From Caldilineaceae bacterium (GTDB taxonomy: Bacteria; Chloroflexota; Anaerolineae; Caldilineales; Caldilineaceae), in assembly GCA_022842065.1 (NCBI GenBank), contig JALHQH010000053.1, positions 20,525-84,524 of the forward strand: 64,000 bases of DNA. The letters run 5' to 3'. This document shows, piece after piece, positions 17,763-27,188 of the stretch (position 1 is the stretch's first letter; the number at the start of each line of letters is the position of its first letter). Position numbers and translations under genes: made by a program. The notes below the pieces were generated by a model. The model was given only the letters and a program-made list of their open reading frames with translations, was not told the origin of the DNA and did not search any database.

Positions 17763-20285
17763 CTACTCATTCGCCAGGCCACTGGCATGGACCATCTCTT
17801 CAATTTGGGCATCATAGCTGGTGGCAATTTCATGGGCACGCTGTTCAGAGGAACCCTCGGCCAACACTTCAAACTGTGGTTTATCGGGGTTGGGCGAGAG
17901 GTGAACCCACTCGGTCGCGTCCAGGTGAATTTTGAGCCCATCAATATTTTCAACGTGATAATCCTTGTAGCGTTCGCTGAGCAAACGCATAACACGCCCC
18001 TTGGCCTCCCACGGACAGTGAACAGACTTGCGCGCCAAATGCATCAATGGCAGATATTGGACCACCTCGCTTAGGGGCAACTGCCGAACAGCCAAGTATT
18101 GCAGCAGACGTGCGGTTGCCATCATGCCATCGACCGCCGGGTGGAACTCGGGAAAGATGAAATTGCCACTGCCATCAACGGCCATCAAAATGCCGGCGTC
18201 ATGGGCAGAAAGCATCAAACGATGCATCTGGTTGCCAATGCGGACTAGCCGACTGCCGTGCCAGCCGGCAATCGTGTCAAAGGCGTGGGGCAAAGTTACC
18301 AGCGCGGCAACGGGGCGGCCAGGGTTGGCATAGAGGGCTAACTCCACCATCAGCGCCGCAGCCACCGTATCATCGAGCATGTTACCTTGCTCGTCGACCA
18401 AAAAGATCTTCTCGCCCCCCACATCAAACTGTACCCCCAAATCAGCACCAAGGGCGCGCACGATCTTGGAGATGCGATCCTGGTTGGCCTTAAACTCACT
18501 CTGCAACATGGCCAGTTTGGTCTCATCCATGCGCGCATTGAGCGGTAGCACATCAACCCCCAACGTATTAAGGATGCCGCTTAAGGTGTCGGCGGTGAGA
18601 CCGTGTGAATAGTCAACGACGATTTTGAACTTTGCATCGCGCACCCGCTGCACATCAAGTTGACGTACAAATTGGCGAGCATAGTCATCCATCGGGGTGC
18701 TCACATATTGGATCACCCCGATTTCATCGAGAAAGGCCCGGCGGAAATCTTCGCGGAAGAAATTGCGTTCGATTACCCGTTCGTCATTGATCGTTTGGTT
18801 CATACCCTGCGTATTGATAATGCGAATATCGACAACACGCTGATCAAAAGGACTGAGCCGCACATGCACACCGGCAGAAACCAGCTCGTGGGTGCGCACA
18901 AAATAGCGGGCAACGGGAATCGCCACATTGCCCAGATCCCAGACATTCACCCCACTACTCGGCAGCCCACTGATCAACGCGCGTTTGAGCATGCGTGAAC
19001 TGCGATGCACATCGCGGTTCAGGGCCACATAGCTCCCTTTGGGCAGAGTAGCCCCCAGCGCAGCACTCAATTTGGCGGCATACTCGGGGGTCAGATCAAC
19101 ATTGACCACGCCAGAAACGCCAAAGCGGCTGAACAGCGAGCGGCGCCCTTGTTCCCCCCAGATAATGCTCTCTTTGACAATCGCGCCATCTTCCACCTGT
19201 TTGTGCGGCCAGAGTTTGACATCGGCATGGAGCACACTGCCCTCACCCAAGGCACAGTTGTCGCCAATCACCACTCCTTCATAGATCACCACTTTGGGCT
19301 TGACGCTACACTGCCGCGTGATGATCGCGCCCCGCACTTCGCAATTTTCGCCAATATAGTTATTGCGCCAGATAATGCTCCGTTCAATCCGGCTGTAGTT
19401 GTCGATCACCGTCGAGTCGCGGATGACGCTGGGGCCATAGACTTGGACATCGCCCTTGATTTTGACTTCACTGCCCAGGTAGATGGGGCCAAAGAGTTGG
19501 GCACTCGGGGCAATTTCCACATTCTCGCCAACCCAAATGCCGCCACCCAGATGTGCACCAATCGGTTCAGAGAGCTTGACCTTACCATAGAGCAGATCAC
19601 TGGTCGCGCGCTGATATTCCGCAATGTTCCCAACGTCACACCAGTAGCCGTCCGCAACACAACTGTAGATCTTTAGATCATTTGCCATCATGGTCGGGAA
19701 GAGATCATTCGAAAAGTCGTAGAAGGTATCCTCGGGGATCAGATCGAGCGCTTCTGGCTCCAGCACATAGATGCCAGTGTTGACGGTATCCGAAATCAAC
19801 TCCGCCCAACCGGGCTTTTCCAGAAAACGGGTGACGTACCCCTCATCATCGGTAACGACGACACCATATTCTAGTGGATTTTGCACATGAGTCAGGGTGA
19901 GGGTGGCCAGGACATCCCGTTCGCGGTGGGTGCGCACAATCGATTGGAGATCAAAATCAGTCAGTGCGTCACCACTGATCACCAGGAAAGTTTCGTCAAG
20001 ATGGGCCGCCGCGTGTTTGACACTGCCGGCTGTCCCCAAAGGCGATTCTTCAACGACATAGGTGATGTTCATGCCAAGATGGCTGCCATCGCCAAAAAAG
20101 TCTTGGACCACAGTTGCCAGATAACGCAAGGTAACGACAACTTCGGTAATGCCGTGGCTGCGCAGCAGTTCGAGGATATGCAGCATGACCGGCTTGTTCA
20201 CGAGTGGCACCATCGGCTTAGGACGCCCAATGGTCAACGGACGCAGACGAGCTCCATCGCCACCGGCCATCACAACTGCTTTCAT
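17763..20285 (-). CDS. Nucleotidyltransferase/left-handed beta-helix/phosphomannomutase-like fusion
   Basis: 840 residues. Residues 1-235 are a sugar-phosphate nucleotidyltransferase ([23 protein letters not shown], then ESPLGTAGS). Residues 250-380 are hexapeptide repeats. From about 385 the chain has the alpha-D-phosphohexomutase fold. Such fusions are annotated as mannose-1-phosphate guanylyltransferase/phosphomannomutase. In the mutase half the catalytic serine loop (normally TASHNP) is replaced by [10 protein letters not shown], and the metal loop (normally DGDADR) by FDVGGEKIF. Phosphomutase activity is therefore doubtful. It starts 28 bp after the SCO1664-family gene. Confidence 0.88.
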   Translation of the reverse strand: MKAVVMAGGDGARLRPLTIGRPKPMVPLVNKPVMLHILELLRSHGITEVVVTLRYLATVVQDFFGDGSHLGMNITYVVEESPLGTAGSVKHAAAHLDETFLVISGDALTDFDLQSIVRTHRERDVLATLTLTHVQNPLEYGVVVTDDEGYVTRFLEKPGWAELISDTVNTGIYVLEPEALDLIPEDTFYDFSNDLFPTMMANDLKIYSCVADGYWCDVGNIAEYQRATSDLLYGKVKLSEPIGAHLGGGIWVGENVEIAPSAQLFGPIYLGSEVKIKGDVQVYGPSVIRDSTVIDNYSRIERSIIWRNNYIGENCEVRGAIITRQCSVKPKVVIYEGVVIGDNCALGEGSVLHADVKLWPHKQVEDGAIVKESIIWGEQGRRSLFSRFGVSGVVNVDLTPEYAAKLSAALGATLPKGSYVALNRDVHRSSRMLKRALISGLPSSGVNVWDLGNVAIPVARYFVRTHELVSAGVHVRLSPFDQRVVDIRIINTQGMNQTINDERVIERNFFREDFRRAFLDEIGVIQYVSTPMDDYARQFVRQLDVQRVRDAKFKIVVDYSHGLTADTLSGILNTLGVDVLPLNARMDETKLAMLQSEFKANQDRISKIVRALGADLGVQFDVGGEKIFLVDEQGNMLDDTVAAALMVELALYANPGRPVAALVTLPHAFDTIAGWHGSRLVRIGNQMHRLMLSAHDAGILMAVDGSGNFIFPEFHPAVDGMMATARLLQYLAVRQLPLSEVVQYLPLMHLARKSVHCPWEAKGRVMRLLSERYKDYHVENIDGLKIHLDATEWVHLSPNPDKPQFEVLAEGSSEQRAHEIATSYDAQIEEMVHASGLANE

Positions 20286-20313
20286 GGTATACCCTCCTCA
20301 AGGACGGTTATGC

Positions 20314-21057
20314 TTATACGGGTGGCCAGGGATAGTTACGGCGGTGGGGTTGAGGAGTTGGATAAACTTCGTTGCGCAAAAGACGTTGTACGCGCTTACC
20401 CAGCGCGGCTTGTTCCTCGTCACTCAGCAGTTGGCAAATTTGCTGCGCCAGTGTGCTGTCTGGGTTCACCAATTGTTGCTGCAGTTGGCGTATCGCGGTC
20501 ATTAACGCATCGGCAATCGGTTCGCCGCTAAACTCCCAGATGACCGTGCGCAACTTATATTCAGTGTGAAAGCAGATGCCATGATCAATTGCCCAAAGTC
20601 GCTCATCGGAGCCAATCAGGCAGTGACCACTTTTACGATCAGCATTGTTGATGATGCAATCAAAGAGGGCTAATTGGCGGAGAGAGAGGGCAAAACGGGC
20701 GTCATCCTGAACGGTAAAATAATGCACTTCAGCGTCGTGATCAATGTAGAATTGGACACTGCCCAGACCATGTGTACCATCACGCAAAACGGTCGGTGGC
20801 ACCAATTGCCAATCCAGCGCCCGGCTGATGAGATAGGCGGCCGCCTCGCGTTTACAGAGCGTGCCCCATTCAAAATCCCACAGGGGATTCTCGCCCCGTT
20901 GCGGCTTGTAAACCGCGGGCAGCGTTAGATCACCATCACAGACGGTGACAAGAAAGCTGTGATTAGAGCTATAGGGCAGCAGCCCCTTCTCTTCGAGCTC
21001 ACCATTCGTCAAAGTTTTGACGACTTGGGCTTCAGTTAATTGAATAGAATCGGCCAT
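20314..21057 (-). CDS. SCO1664-family protein, PI3/4-kinase-like fold
   Basis: 247 residues matching the TIGR03843/SCO1664 family. The phosphoinositide-kinase-like catalytic elements are readable: [15 protein letters not shown] (nucleotide-binding Lys), [13 protein letters not shown] (catalytic loop, N-x-D-R) and [10 protein letters not shown] (metal-binding D-H-G). The function is unknown. In actinobacteria this gene typically sits beside DUF3090 and an MSMEG_4193-type phosphatase, exactly as here. Protein or small-molecule phosphorylation is a structural inference only. Confidence 0.88.
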   Translation of the reverse strand: MADSIQLTEAQVVKTLTNGELEEKGLLPYSSNHSFLVTVCDGDLTLPAVYKPQRGENPLWDFEWGTLCKREAAAYLISRALDWQLVPPTVLRDGTHGLGSVQFYIDHDAEVHYFTVQDDARFALSLRQLALFDCIINNADRKSGHCLIGSDERLWAIDHGICFHTEYKLRTVIWEFSGEPIADALMTAIRQLQQQLVNPDSTLAQQICQLLSDEEQAALGKRVQRLLRNEVYPTPQPHRRNYPWPPV

Positions 21058-21177
21058 AAAGAGCTTCTAAATATTTGCACCCTCGCTGTAGGCTCGGGAT
21101 GGCGGCGCAAATAAGACGACTTCACCATACACATCGACATTTTTTTGATTCTGCGCATCCAACGCCTAATCCAGCGC

Positions 21178-21729
21178 CTAAAAGATGACGGGCATTGCCT
21201 GACCATCGGTACGGGCGCAGAAATGGCCGGCACGGTCAATCGCGCGACCACAAAGCGGGCAAACTGGCCGTCCTTGTGACATAATTTCGAGCGCGTGTTC
21301 GCTCATGGCGCGCATCTTATCACGACTTGCCACAAAGCGCACACCCGGCACATCGTCGCGATTCGGGTCAACCAGTTCATTCGCATCGTTGACCATCTGG
21401 GCCTTCGCTACCAGCCAGATCATATCATCATCTTCATCATAGCCGATAGTCAGTTGACCAACCCGAAAGAGGGGATCCATTGGTTGGATGGGATGCAAAA
21501 CGCCCTTCGTACTATTGGTTTGCAAAAGATGCGGATAGCTTTTTTCTAATTCTTCCAGCAGTTGCAAAATGCTAACGGCCAGGCTACCAACTTCATGTTT
21601 TTCCATGACGATGCTAACAACCTGCGAACCGGCACGCGCCTGAAGGAAAAAGGTGCGCTTACCCGGTTCGCCAATGGCATCGGCAACGATATGTGCACAT
21701 GGATTAAGATCGTAAAGATAGTCTGTCAT
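21178..21729 (-). CDS. DUF3090 family protein (TIGR03847)
   Basis: 183 residues. The start [20 protein letters not shown] and FFLQARAG are hallmarks of DUF3090. The C-terminus carries a potential zinc site: CPLCG followed at a distance by HFC. The function is unknown. It is the middle member of the conserved trio, with 120 bp to SCO1664 downstream and 66 bp to the phosphatase upstream. Confidence 0.9.
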   Translation of the reverse strand: MTDYLYDLNPCAHIVADAIGEPGKRTFFLQARAGSQVVSIVMEKHEVGSLAVSILQLLEELEKSYPHLLQTNSTKGVLHPIQPMDPLFRVGQLTIGYDEDDDMIWLVAKAQMVNDANELVDPNRDDVPGVRFVASRDKMRAMSEHALEIMSQGRPVCPLCGRAIDRAGHFCARTDGQAMPVIF

Positions 21730-21795
21730 GGTCGATTCTGAAACATAGTAACTAATTAATTTCCGGTTGCTTGCGCTAGGGTCAATTTTCGGTGG

Positions 21796-22470
21796 TCAAT
21801 TTTCGGTGGCCTGTGCCACAGGTGCATCGTCGGCGATTGGCGGTTTGATCTCCAGGACAGGCAAAGCGGCCAGTTGATTGAAACCTAGCACCACTGGCCG
21901 TTGATCAAAAAAGGCTAACAGGCTAACCGAAGCAGTGCTGATAATTACCCGCTGAAAAAGATCAAGCGGCGTTCCCATATAATGGGCGATCGTGGTTCGG
22001 ATCACATCACCGTGACTGAAGAGTGCAACTACAGCATTCGGATGGGCATCACGCAAGCGCTCTATAGTGTCAACAGCCCGACTTTGTACCTCGCGCAGCG
22101 TTTCGCCGCCGGGAAAACGAAAAGTACTCGGATAGTGTTGAACCTGCTGCCAAGCGGGTAATTTTGCCAGATCCTTTAAGTTTCCACCACGCCATTCCCC
22201 ATAGTCTACTTCCAAAATGCCTTCTTCGGCAACTACGGGAAGATTACGTTCAACAGCTAAGGGCTGTGCCGTCTGTAGACAACGCTCTAAAGGGCTGGAA
22301 TAGATCGCTGCAAGTGGCTGTTGCTGTAGGAATTGCACCAATGCTTGTGCCTGTTGTTGGCCCTTTTCATTGAGGTGTACCCCAGGCGTACGGCCCGCCA
22401 ACCGATCCGTACCAACCCAATCATTTTCGCCATGCCGAATCAAAAGGAAATAGGTAGTTGAACTACTCAT
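21796..22470 (-). CDS. Histidine phosphatase superfamily protein, MSMEG_4193-like
   Basis: 224 residues of the phosphoglycerate-mutase-like fold. The phosphorylated histidine lies in [10 protein letters not shown], the second arginine/glutamate cluster follows in [11 protein letters not shown], and the second catalytic histidine is in FSHGDVIR. The [14 protein letters not shown] segment after RHGEN is typical of TIGR03848. The substrate is unknown. It is the first gene of the probable five-gene minus-strand operon ending with TsaE. Confidence 0.9.
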   Translation of the reverse strand: MSSSTTYFLLIRHGENDWVGTDRLAGRTPGVHLNEKGQQQAQALVQFLQQQPLAAIYSSPLERCLQTAQPLAVERNLPVVAEEGILEVDYGEWRGGNLKDLAKLPAWQQVQHYPSTFRFPGGETLREVQSRAVDTIERLRDAHPNAVVALFSHGDVIRTTIAHYMGTPLDLFQRVIISTASVSLLAFFDQRPVVLGFNQLAALPVLEIKPPIADDAPVAQATEN

Positions 22471-22900
22471 CGATAGAACCTACTCACTGGCAAAAATCCT
22501 TTATATTGATTATTACATCAATTGAAATTTATATTACAATAAACTTTACAGATATTTAAACAGACAATTTTAAAATGGGTATACATCAGTAGGTGCGTGC
22601 TCAATAGCATACCATACGCGAATGCGTAACGAAGTGGCTAAACTTACCTTTGCTTGCCATCTACCACTTTGTCACCAGGCCCTTGCTTACCGAGCCATTT
22701 GTCACCAGATTTTTGCCGCTGGGTCTAAAGTAACACCATTGCTCACCACTCTAACTGGTACAATTATAGAAAAAGCCCGTAAAACCCAATTCTTCAGGTT
22801 TGGGATATAAGGGCTTACCGCTGTACTCAGCGGCGTTGCTTCCCAGAGGGACCCCAAACGTGACCTTTAGGTCGATAGTAAATAACGCGTTAGAACAGAT

Positions 22901-22958
22901 TTGCCATTGTGCTAGATGTGTGATAATTTTATCACATGAAAGAATCTTACACTAGCAC
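22901..22958 (+). promoter_or_regulatory. Promoter and palindromic operator over the start of the RHH gene
   Basis: TTGCCA (22901-22906) and GATAAT (22922-22927) form a promoter with a 15-base spacer. The -10 is inside the palindrome TGTGATAA-TT-TTATCACA (22919-22936), whose last base is the A of the ATG. An outer pair GTGCTAG/CTAGCAC (22909-22915 and 22952-22958) brackets it. A transcript would start at or within a few bases of the ATG, so translation is probably leaderless. The layout suggests autorepression by the RHH protein. Confidence 0.55.
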
Positions 22959-23091
22959 ACGAATCTGGACTAAGACGGTAAAGATGTTGCGGATGCTGCA
23001 CGCTTTGACAGGTGAAAGTATCGTGGCAATCCTCCATCGTCTTGCGGAACAAGAGTTGCAACGCGTTCAACAAGAGCAAAAAGACCGATGA
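22936..23091 (+). CDS. Small ribbon-helix-helix protein upstream of tnpB
   Basis: 51 residues. STRIWTKTVKMLRMLHALTG and ESIVAILHRLAEQEL fit the strand-helix-helix pattern of Arc/CopG/MetJ-type repressors, with the conserved G-E-S turn. The final codons overlap tnpB (ATGA), so the two are translationally coupled. A palindrome covers its start. I infer an autorepressor of the tnpB operon. An antitoxin-like role toward the nuclease is a less supported alternative. Confidence 0.7.
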   Translation: MKESYTSTRIWTKTVKMLRMLHALTGESIVAILHRLAEQELQRVQQEQKDR

Positions 23092-24278
23092 TCCGAAAAG
23101 CCTTCAAGTACCGTATCTATCCCAATAGTGATCAACAAGCAAAGCTTGCCGTACAGTTTGGCTGTGCGCGCTTTGTCTATAACCACTATCGAGCGGTACG
23201 CGAAGGCTTTTACTACGATACTGGCACAGGACTCAACTACAACGATTGTGCCACCGACTTGTCTGACATCCTGAAGGTGGACTATCCCTGGTTGAAAGAG
23301 GCGGATAGCCAGACATTGCAGCAGGCGTTGAAAGACCTTGACAGAGCCTATGCTAACTTCTTTGAAGGTCGTGCCGACTATCCCAACTTCAAGCGCAAGT
23401 TTGACAAACAATCGATCCGCTACCCGCAACGCTTTAAGTTTAACGATAGCAAGATCTACTTGCCCAAAGTGGGCTGGGTGAAAGTTGTCCGTCACCGACG
23501 CCTCCCAGAGGGACCCCGAGGCACGATGAAAAACTGTACCGTGTCGAAAACCAAGACCGGCAAGTACTTCGTCTCCATTCAATGTGAGATTGAACACGAA
23601 ACACCCGAACAGAAGCAAGGTAGCGTTGGCATTGATCTTGGCTTGAAAGACTTCGCTGCCATCAACGATGGCAGTAAGACGGAAAAGATTGCTTGTCCCA
23701 AGCACTTGCGCAAAGCAGAGAACCTGCTGAAGATTCGCCAACGTCGCTTGTCCCGCAAGCGTAAGGGTAGCAATAGCCGCAACAAAGCGAAGCTTGTGGT
23801 TGCAGCTACCCACGAGAAGATTGCCAACCGACGCCAAGACTTTCATCACCAATTGAGCCGCGCCATTGTCGATAACTTTGGTCGTATCGGCTTGGAATCG
23901 CTGAATGTTGCAGGCATGGTTAAGAACCACAACCTCGCCAAGTCTGTCAGCGATGCAGGTTGGTCCCAGTTTGTCACCTTTGTTGAATACAAAGCGGCTT
24001 GGGCTGGTAGTGAAGTTGTCCGTCATGACCGTTGGTTTGCTTCTTCCAAGACTTGCAATGACTGCGGTGCAGTCAACAAAACACTTAAACTTTCAGACCG
24101 GACATGGGTCTGTCAAACGTGTGGCGTCATCCACGACCGTGATGAAAACGCCGCCAAAAATCTAAGACCGAGTACCGTAGGAACTACGGGAATTAACGCC
24201 GATGGAGACATGAGTAGTGTCGTAATGCGCTCAGCCTCGGAAAAGTTCAAGACTACTCTTGAAGCCCAATGGCTTTAG
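23088..24278 (+). CDS. tnpB: TnpB, RNA-guided nuclease of an IS605-family element
   Basis: 396 residues, full length. The split RuvC site is intact: Asp183 in GIDLGLKDF, Glu270 in GLESLNVAG, and Asp350/Asp352 in HDRDENAAKN. The zinc finger has Cys323, Cys326, Cys342 and Cys345 (CNDCG, CQTCG). The N-terminal half (FKYRIYPN, RFVYNHY) is the wedge/REC region. TnpB with its omegaRNA cleaves DNA matching the element's flank next to a short TAM, which helps retain the element. The antisense strand is also open for 319 codons, a codon-bias shadow. Confidence 0.96.
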   Translation: MIRKAFKYRIYPNSDQQAKLAVQFGCARFVYNHYRAVREGFYYDTGTGLNYNDCATDLSDILKVDYPWLKEADSQTLQQALKDLDRAYANFFEGRADYPNFKRKFDKQSIRYPQRFKFNDSKIYLPKVGWVKVVRHRRLPEGPRGTMKNCTVSKTKTGKYFVSIQCEIEHETPEQKQGSVGIDLGLKDFAAINDGSKTEKIACPKHLRKAENLLKIRQRRLSRKRKGSNSRNKAKLVVAATHEKIANRRQDFHHQLSRAIVDNFGRIGLESLNVAGMVKNHNLAKSVSDAGWSQFVTFVEYKAAWAGSEVVRHDRWFASSKTCNDCGAVNKTLKLSDRTWVCQTCGVIHDRDENAAKNLRPSTVGTTGINADGDMSSVVMRSASEKFKTTLEAQWL

Positions 24279-24293
24279 CCTTGGGTAGTTCAC
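24150..24293 (+). ncRNA. Predicted omegaRNA at the tnpB 3' end
   Basis: In IS605-family elements the guide RNA overlaps the tnpB 3' end and runs to the right terminus. Here the right-end hairpin (GAAGCCCAA... TTGGGTAGTTC, 24261-24291) and upstream paired segments (for example CCGTAGGAACTACGG, 24174-24188) are consistent with that scaffold. The guide would begin just after GTTCAC at 24293. The 5' limit is an estimate. Confidence 0.6.
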
Positions 24294-24362
24294 CACACTT
24301 TGTGTTGATGGGCTGTTTACAAGTAAACAAAAGAATCCGAGTTTCTACGGAGGTCATATTGC

Positions 24363-24682
24363 GTAGATTTAGCTATAATTATACACAAACTGGCAATAGT
24401 GATTGCCGTTTTGCTGATCAAGCGGTGGCTAAACATCCTAGATTTACATAAGACCCACGATAGGGCCAGCACACGATAGGGCCAGCACACGATAGGGCCA
24501 GCAATAGTCTTTCCCTGCGCATGGCGTTGCCGGGCACGCATGAATTAGGGCAGTTGGCGCAAAAGCTGAATCAGCGATTGGATCGCCTTGAAATTTTTCA
24601 TCACCGCGCCCAACAATACCGCCGTGTCGTACAGCAAGAGCCGGCTAGCATTGCGATCTTGGATGCAATTATCGCGCGATGA
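24363..24682 (+). pseudogene. Decayed 5' part of the adjacent sensor kinase (TM, HAMP, PAS start)
   Basis: In one frame, codons 24390-24425 read LAIVIAVLLIKRW, a membrane helix with a basic stop, ending at a stop at 24477. In another frame, 24506-24682 reads SLSLRMALPGTHELGQLAQ, a HAMP-like segment, then QQYRRVVQQEPASIAILDA, the typical start of a PAS domain, ending at 24680-24682. The downstream kinase resumes PAS sequence (QLSRDEIDHW) in a third position. At least a frameshift and small deletions separate the pieces, and a tandem repeat at 24456-24503 interrupts the TM/HAMP junction. Confidence 0.6.
24456..24503. repeat. Three tandem copies of a 16-bp unit
   Basis: CACGATAGGGCCAGCA occurs three times without change. 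It lies between the TM-like and HAMP-like remnants of the decayed kinase N-terminus, about 160 bp from the TnpB element's right end. No function is apparent. Confidence 0.95.
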
Positions 24683-26753
24683 GATCGATCATTGGGGCCT
24701 TGCCCTACGCGAGCAACAAACGGCCCAGAAGCGCGAGATGTGGATTGTGACCCATGTCGGTGCCACGATCGAGGTTGAAGTAAGCGCGCTCTATTTAGAT
24801 GGCGGTGAACATAGCCTCTATTGTTTGATCGTGCGCGATCTCACCGCGCAAAAAAGCGCCAAGGCCGTCTTGCTCAACACCATTCCCGACAGTTATATTC
24901 ATCTGAAAACAGATGGTACCTATTTGGATATGCATATGGGACGCGATATGCCCCCACCTGTTCACACCGACGAGTGGATTGGCCGCAATTTAGCGGATCT
25001 GATACGACGACCAGTTGCCGATCTCTGGATAACGACCATGCAACGCGCCATGCAGACAGGACAAGTGGAAAGTTGCGAATATGAGCGCACCATTAATGGC
25101 GTTGACTTGCGCCTGGAAGCGCAGATTGCCCAGGCGGCCCCCGATGAGGTGGTGGCCATTGTGCGCAATGTCACCGCCCGTCGGCAGGACGAAGCAACAA
25201 TTCGGTACCAGGCCAGTTTAGTCGAAAGTGTATCCGATGCCATCGTCTCTACGGATCTAGAGTTGCGGATTATCAGTTGGAATCGCGCCGCCACCACAAT
25301 TTACGGCTATACACTTGCCGAAGTGGTGGGCCAACCATTGCGTGACATCACCTGTTTTGAATTTCCCGACAGCAATTGTGATGATGTCGTTGCGTTCCTA
25401 CGCAAGACAGGCAAATGGGAAGGCGAACAGATCCACCGCCGGCGCGATGGCATGCTCATCGCGCTCTGGTCTTCTGTCTCTTATTTATATGACAGTGAAG
25501 GCAGGCGTGTCGGCACGGTCGGCGTCCATCGTAATATCACTGAACGCAAACAGGCAGAACGGCTACTACCGCTGGCTCAACAGTCAGAAGGATTGCGTTT
25601 GCTGGCAGGCGGCATTGCCCACGATTTTAACAATATCCTGGCGAGTATTCTTGCGCAGATTACCTTGGGTCTTCGGCAGTTGCCGCAGGGCAGCAAAGCC
25701 GCCGAACATCTAACCAAAGCAGAGCGTGCCACTGAGCGCGCAGCCGAACTGACTCGTCAATTATTGGCTTATACGGGGCAGGGTGCATTTTTGGTCGAGG
25801 AGCTACATCTTACCCAATTTGTCTATGACAAAATGAAATTGATTACGACCTTGGTGCCTGGCCATGCCCAGCTTGAATGGCGTCTACAGCCGCAAAGCCA
25901 CACGATTAAAATTGACCGCGGGCATGCACAACAGGTACTGATCAATTTAGTCATTAACGCCGCCGAAGCCCTGCCGTTAACCGGCGGTGTTGTCTGGATC
26001 GAAACCGGCGAGTTTACCTTGCGTGCGGAAGAAACAGCGCTTTTTGTGCGCGGTCAACAACCCAAGCCTGGTCACTATCTTTCCCTACGTGTTAGTGATA
26101 ATGGCGTTGGCATGAGCACAGCCCTGTTGGATCTAATCTTTGACCCCTACTATTCCACCAAAGAAAAGGGGAGCGGGCTGGGTTTGGCAGCAACCCTGGG
26201 GATTGTCCGCCATTATGGCGGTGGTCTGCAAGTAAGCAGCCAGGAAGGCCAGGGCTCGACCTTTACCGTCTTACTGCCGGCGGCAGCCTTGCGCGATCCG
26301 ACCGCCAGTGACATAGACGCGGCCGGCGGGGGTCTCCCCACAACAGAGGTTCAGCCAACCGCGGCTGACCCGATCAACCGGCGCAATGCAGCCATCCTGA
26401 TTATTGATGATGAAATGCCCATCCGTGAAGCGCTTTATGATCTGTTGAGCAGTGAAACCGTGCAGGTCCTGCTCGCAGCAGATGGCCACGAAGGGGTAAA
26501 TCTCTATCAGGCCCATCAGGCGCAGATCGATCTGATCCTGCTCGATATGAAGATGCCAGGCATGAATGGGGCACAAACCCTAATGGCACTACGGGCGATC
26601 AATCCAGCGGTCAAGGTAATTTTTTGCTCCGGCTATAGTGAAGCCGAGGCCCTAAAAAGCATTGGCGACCAGCCCGTCGTTGCATTTTTGCAGAAACCGA
26701 TTGAAATCAATTTGCTTTTAAAAACGATTAGTGACGCCATCAGTGCGCCTTGA
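24588..26753 (+). CDS. PAS-containing hybrid sensor histidine kinase with C-terminal receiver (N-terminus damaged)
   Basis: The open frame has 721 residues, but roughly the first 25 are out-of-frame sequence. Recognisable content starts within a truncated PAS domain (about 25-88). Further PAS domains occupy about 95-200 and 205-320. The HisKA motif is GGIAHDFNNIL (His345), followed by HATPase boxes NLVINAAEAL, VSDNGVGMS and KGSGLGLAATLG, then a receiver (about 600-720) with IDDE, LILLDMKMPG and FLQKPI. The ancestral protein probably had TM and HAMP segments (see 24363-24682). The remaining protein would be soluble. Whether it is expressed is unclear. Confidence 0.82.
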   Translation: MKFFITAPNNTAVSYSKSRLALRSWMQLSRDEIDHWGLALREQQTAQKREMWIVTHVGATIEVEVSALYLDGGEHSLYCLIVRDLTAQKSAKAVLLNTIPDSYIHLKTDGTYLDMHMGRDMPPPVHTDEWIGRNLADLIRRPVADLWITTMQRAMQTGQVESCEYERTINGVDLRLEAQIAQAAPDEVVAIVRNVTARRQDEATIRYQASLVESVSDAIVSTDLELRIISWNRAATTIYGYTLAEVVGQPLRDITCFEFPDSNCDDVVAFLRKTGKWEGEQIHRRRDGMLIALWSSVSYLYDSEGRRVGTVGVHRNITERKQAERLLPLAQQSEGLRLLAGGIAHDFNNILASILAQITLGLRQLPQGSKAAEHLTKAERATERAAELTRQLLAYTGQGAFLVEELHLTQFVYDKMKLITTLVPGHAQLEWRLQPQSHTIKIDRGHAQQVLINLVINAAEALPLTGGVVWIETGEFTLRAEETALFVRGQQPKPGHYLSLRVSDNGVGMSTALLDLIFDPYYSTKEKGSGLGLAATLGIVRHYGGGLQVSSQEGQGSTFTVLLPAAALRDPTASDIDAAGGGLPTTEVQPTAADPINRRNAAILIIDDEMPIREALYDLLSSETVQVLLAADGHEGVNLYQAHQAQIDLILLDMKMPGMNGAQTLMALRAINPAVKVIFCSGYSEAEALKSIGDQPVVAFLQKPIEINLLLKTISDAISAP

Positions 26754-26923
26754 TGTGTGAGCAGTCATTGAGGCCAAAAATCAAGGTGAATAGCAATCTA
26801 TTTTTTATTATCCTCGTTATCTAGTATAATCAGCGTACCAGGCATTCTCCGCCTAACGACTGAACTGCAAAGCCTACGCAGCTACACTCAGCTCAGCTTG
26901 AGAAACCGAAGTATCCCAGCGGT

Positions 26924-26972
26924 TGTCATCATGTAGCATTTTCTACACGAGTAAAAATGCTACATGATGACA
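26924..26972. repeat. 19-bp perfect inverted repeat, terminator-like
   Basis: TGTCATCATGTAGCATTTT (26924-26942) is matched exactly by its complement at 26954-26972 around an 11-base loop. A/T pairs close the loop and there is no terminal T-run, so termination is uncertain. It is 170 bp past the kinase stop. The rest of the gap 26754-27188 shows no gene. Confidence 0.85.
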
Positions 26973-27188
26973 GAGCCAAGTATAACAACTATTCCCGCCT
27001 CTGATCAATGCAGGGATAGTTGACAGCGTGACTGTTCCCACACTGATCAGGGGCAGGGTAGGTAAATGTGGCTGACAGAGGTGATTTTGAAAAAGTGATC
27101 GAGTTAACCGCTGAGGGCAAAACACCCAGTCTCGCGTAAGGAGGTTTGACGTGCAGCGACCAGTGCATGTTTATCAAGAAGGTGAAGA

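Larger units (their letters stand above)
22773..24293 (+). mobile_element. IS200/IS605-type element carrying tnpB but no tnpA (IS1341-like)
   Basis: The left region has a stem-loop built on AAGCCC/GGGCTT with inner ACCCAA/TTTGGG (22773-22814) and a second hairpin CCGCTGTACTCAGCGG. The right end has the typical subterminal hairpin GAAGCCCAATGGC...GCCTTGGGTAGTTC and finishes near GTTCAC at 24293. Inside are a small RHH gene and tnpB. No Y1 transposase is present, so movement would need one in trans. The left boundary is uncertain. The remainder of 22471-22772 is A/T-rich with no gene seen. Confidence 0.8.

Noticed and set aside
17702..17995. N-terminal extension of TsaE by 98 codons
   Set aside because: The added residues are antisense to the nucleotidyltransferase gene and TsaE is of normal length from 17701.
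23067..24026. 319-codon open frame antisense to tnpB
   Set aside because: It mirrors the codon bias of tnpB, lacks a ribosome site and has no domain. tnpB on the other strand has all catalytic residues.
24456..24503. 16-bp x3 tandem repeat as a CRISPR array
   Set aside because: There are no spacers between the units and no cas genes in the window.
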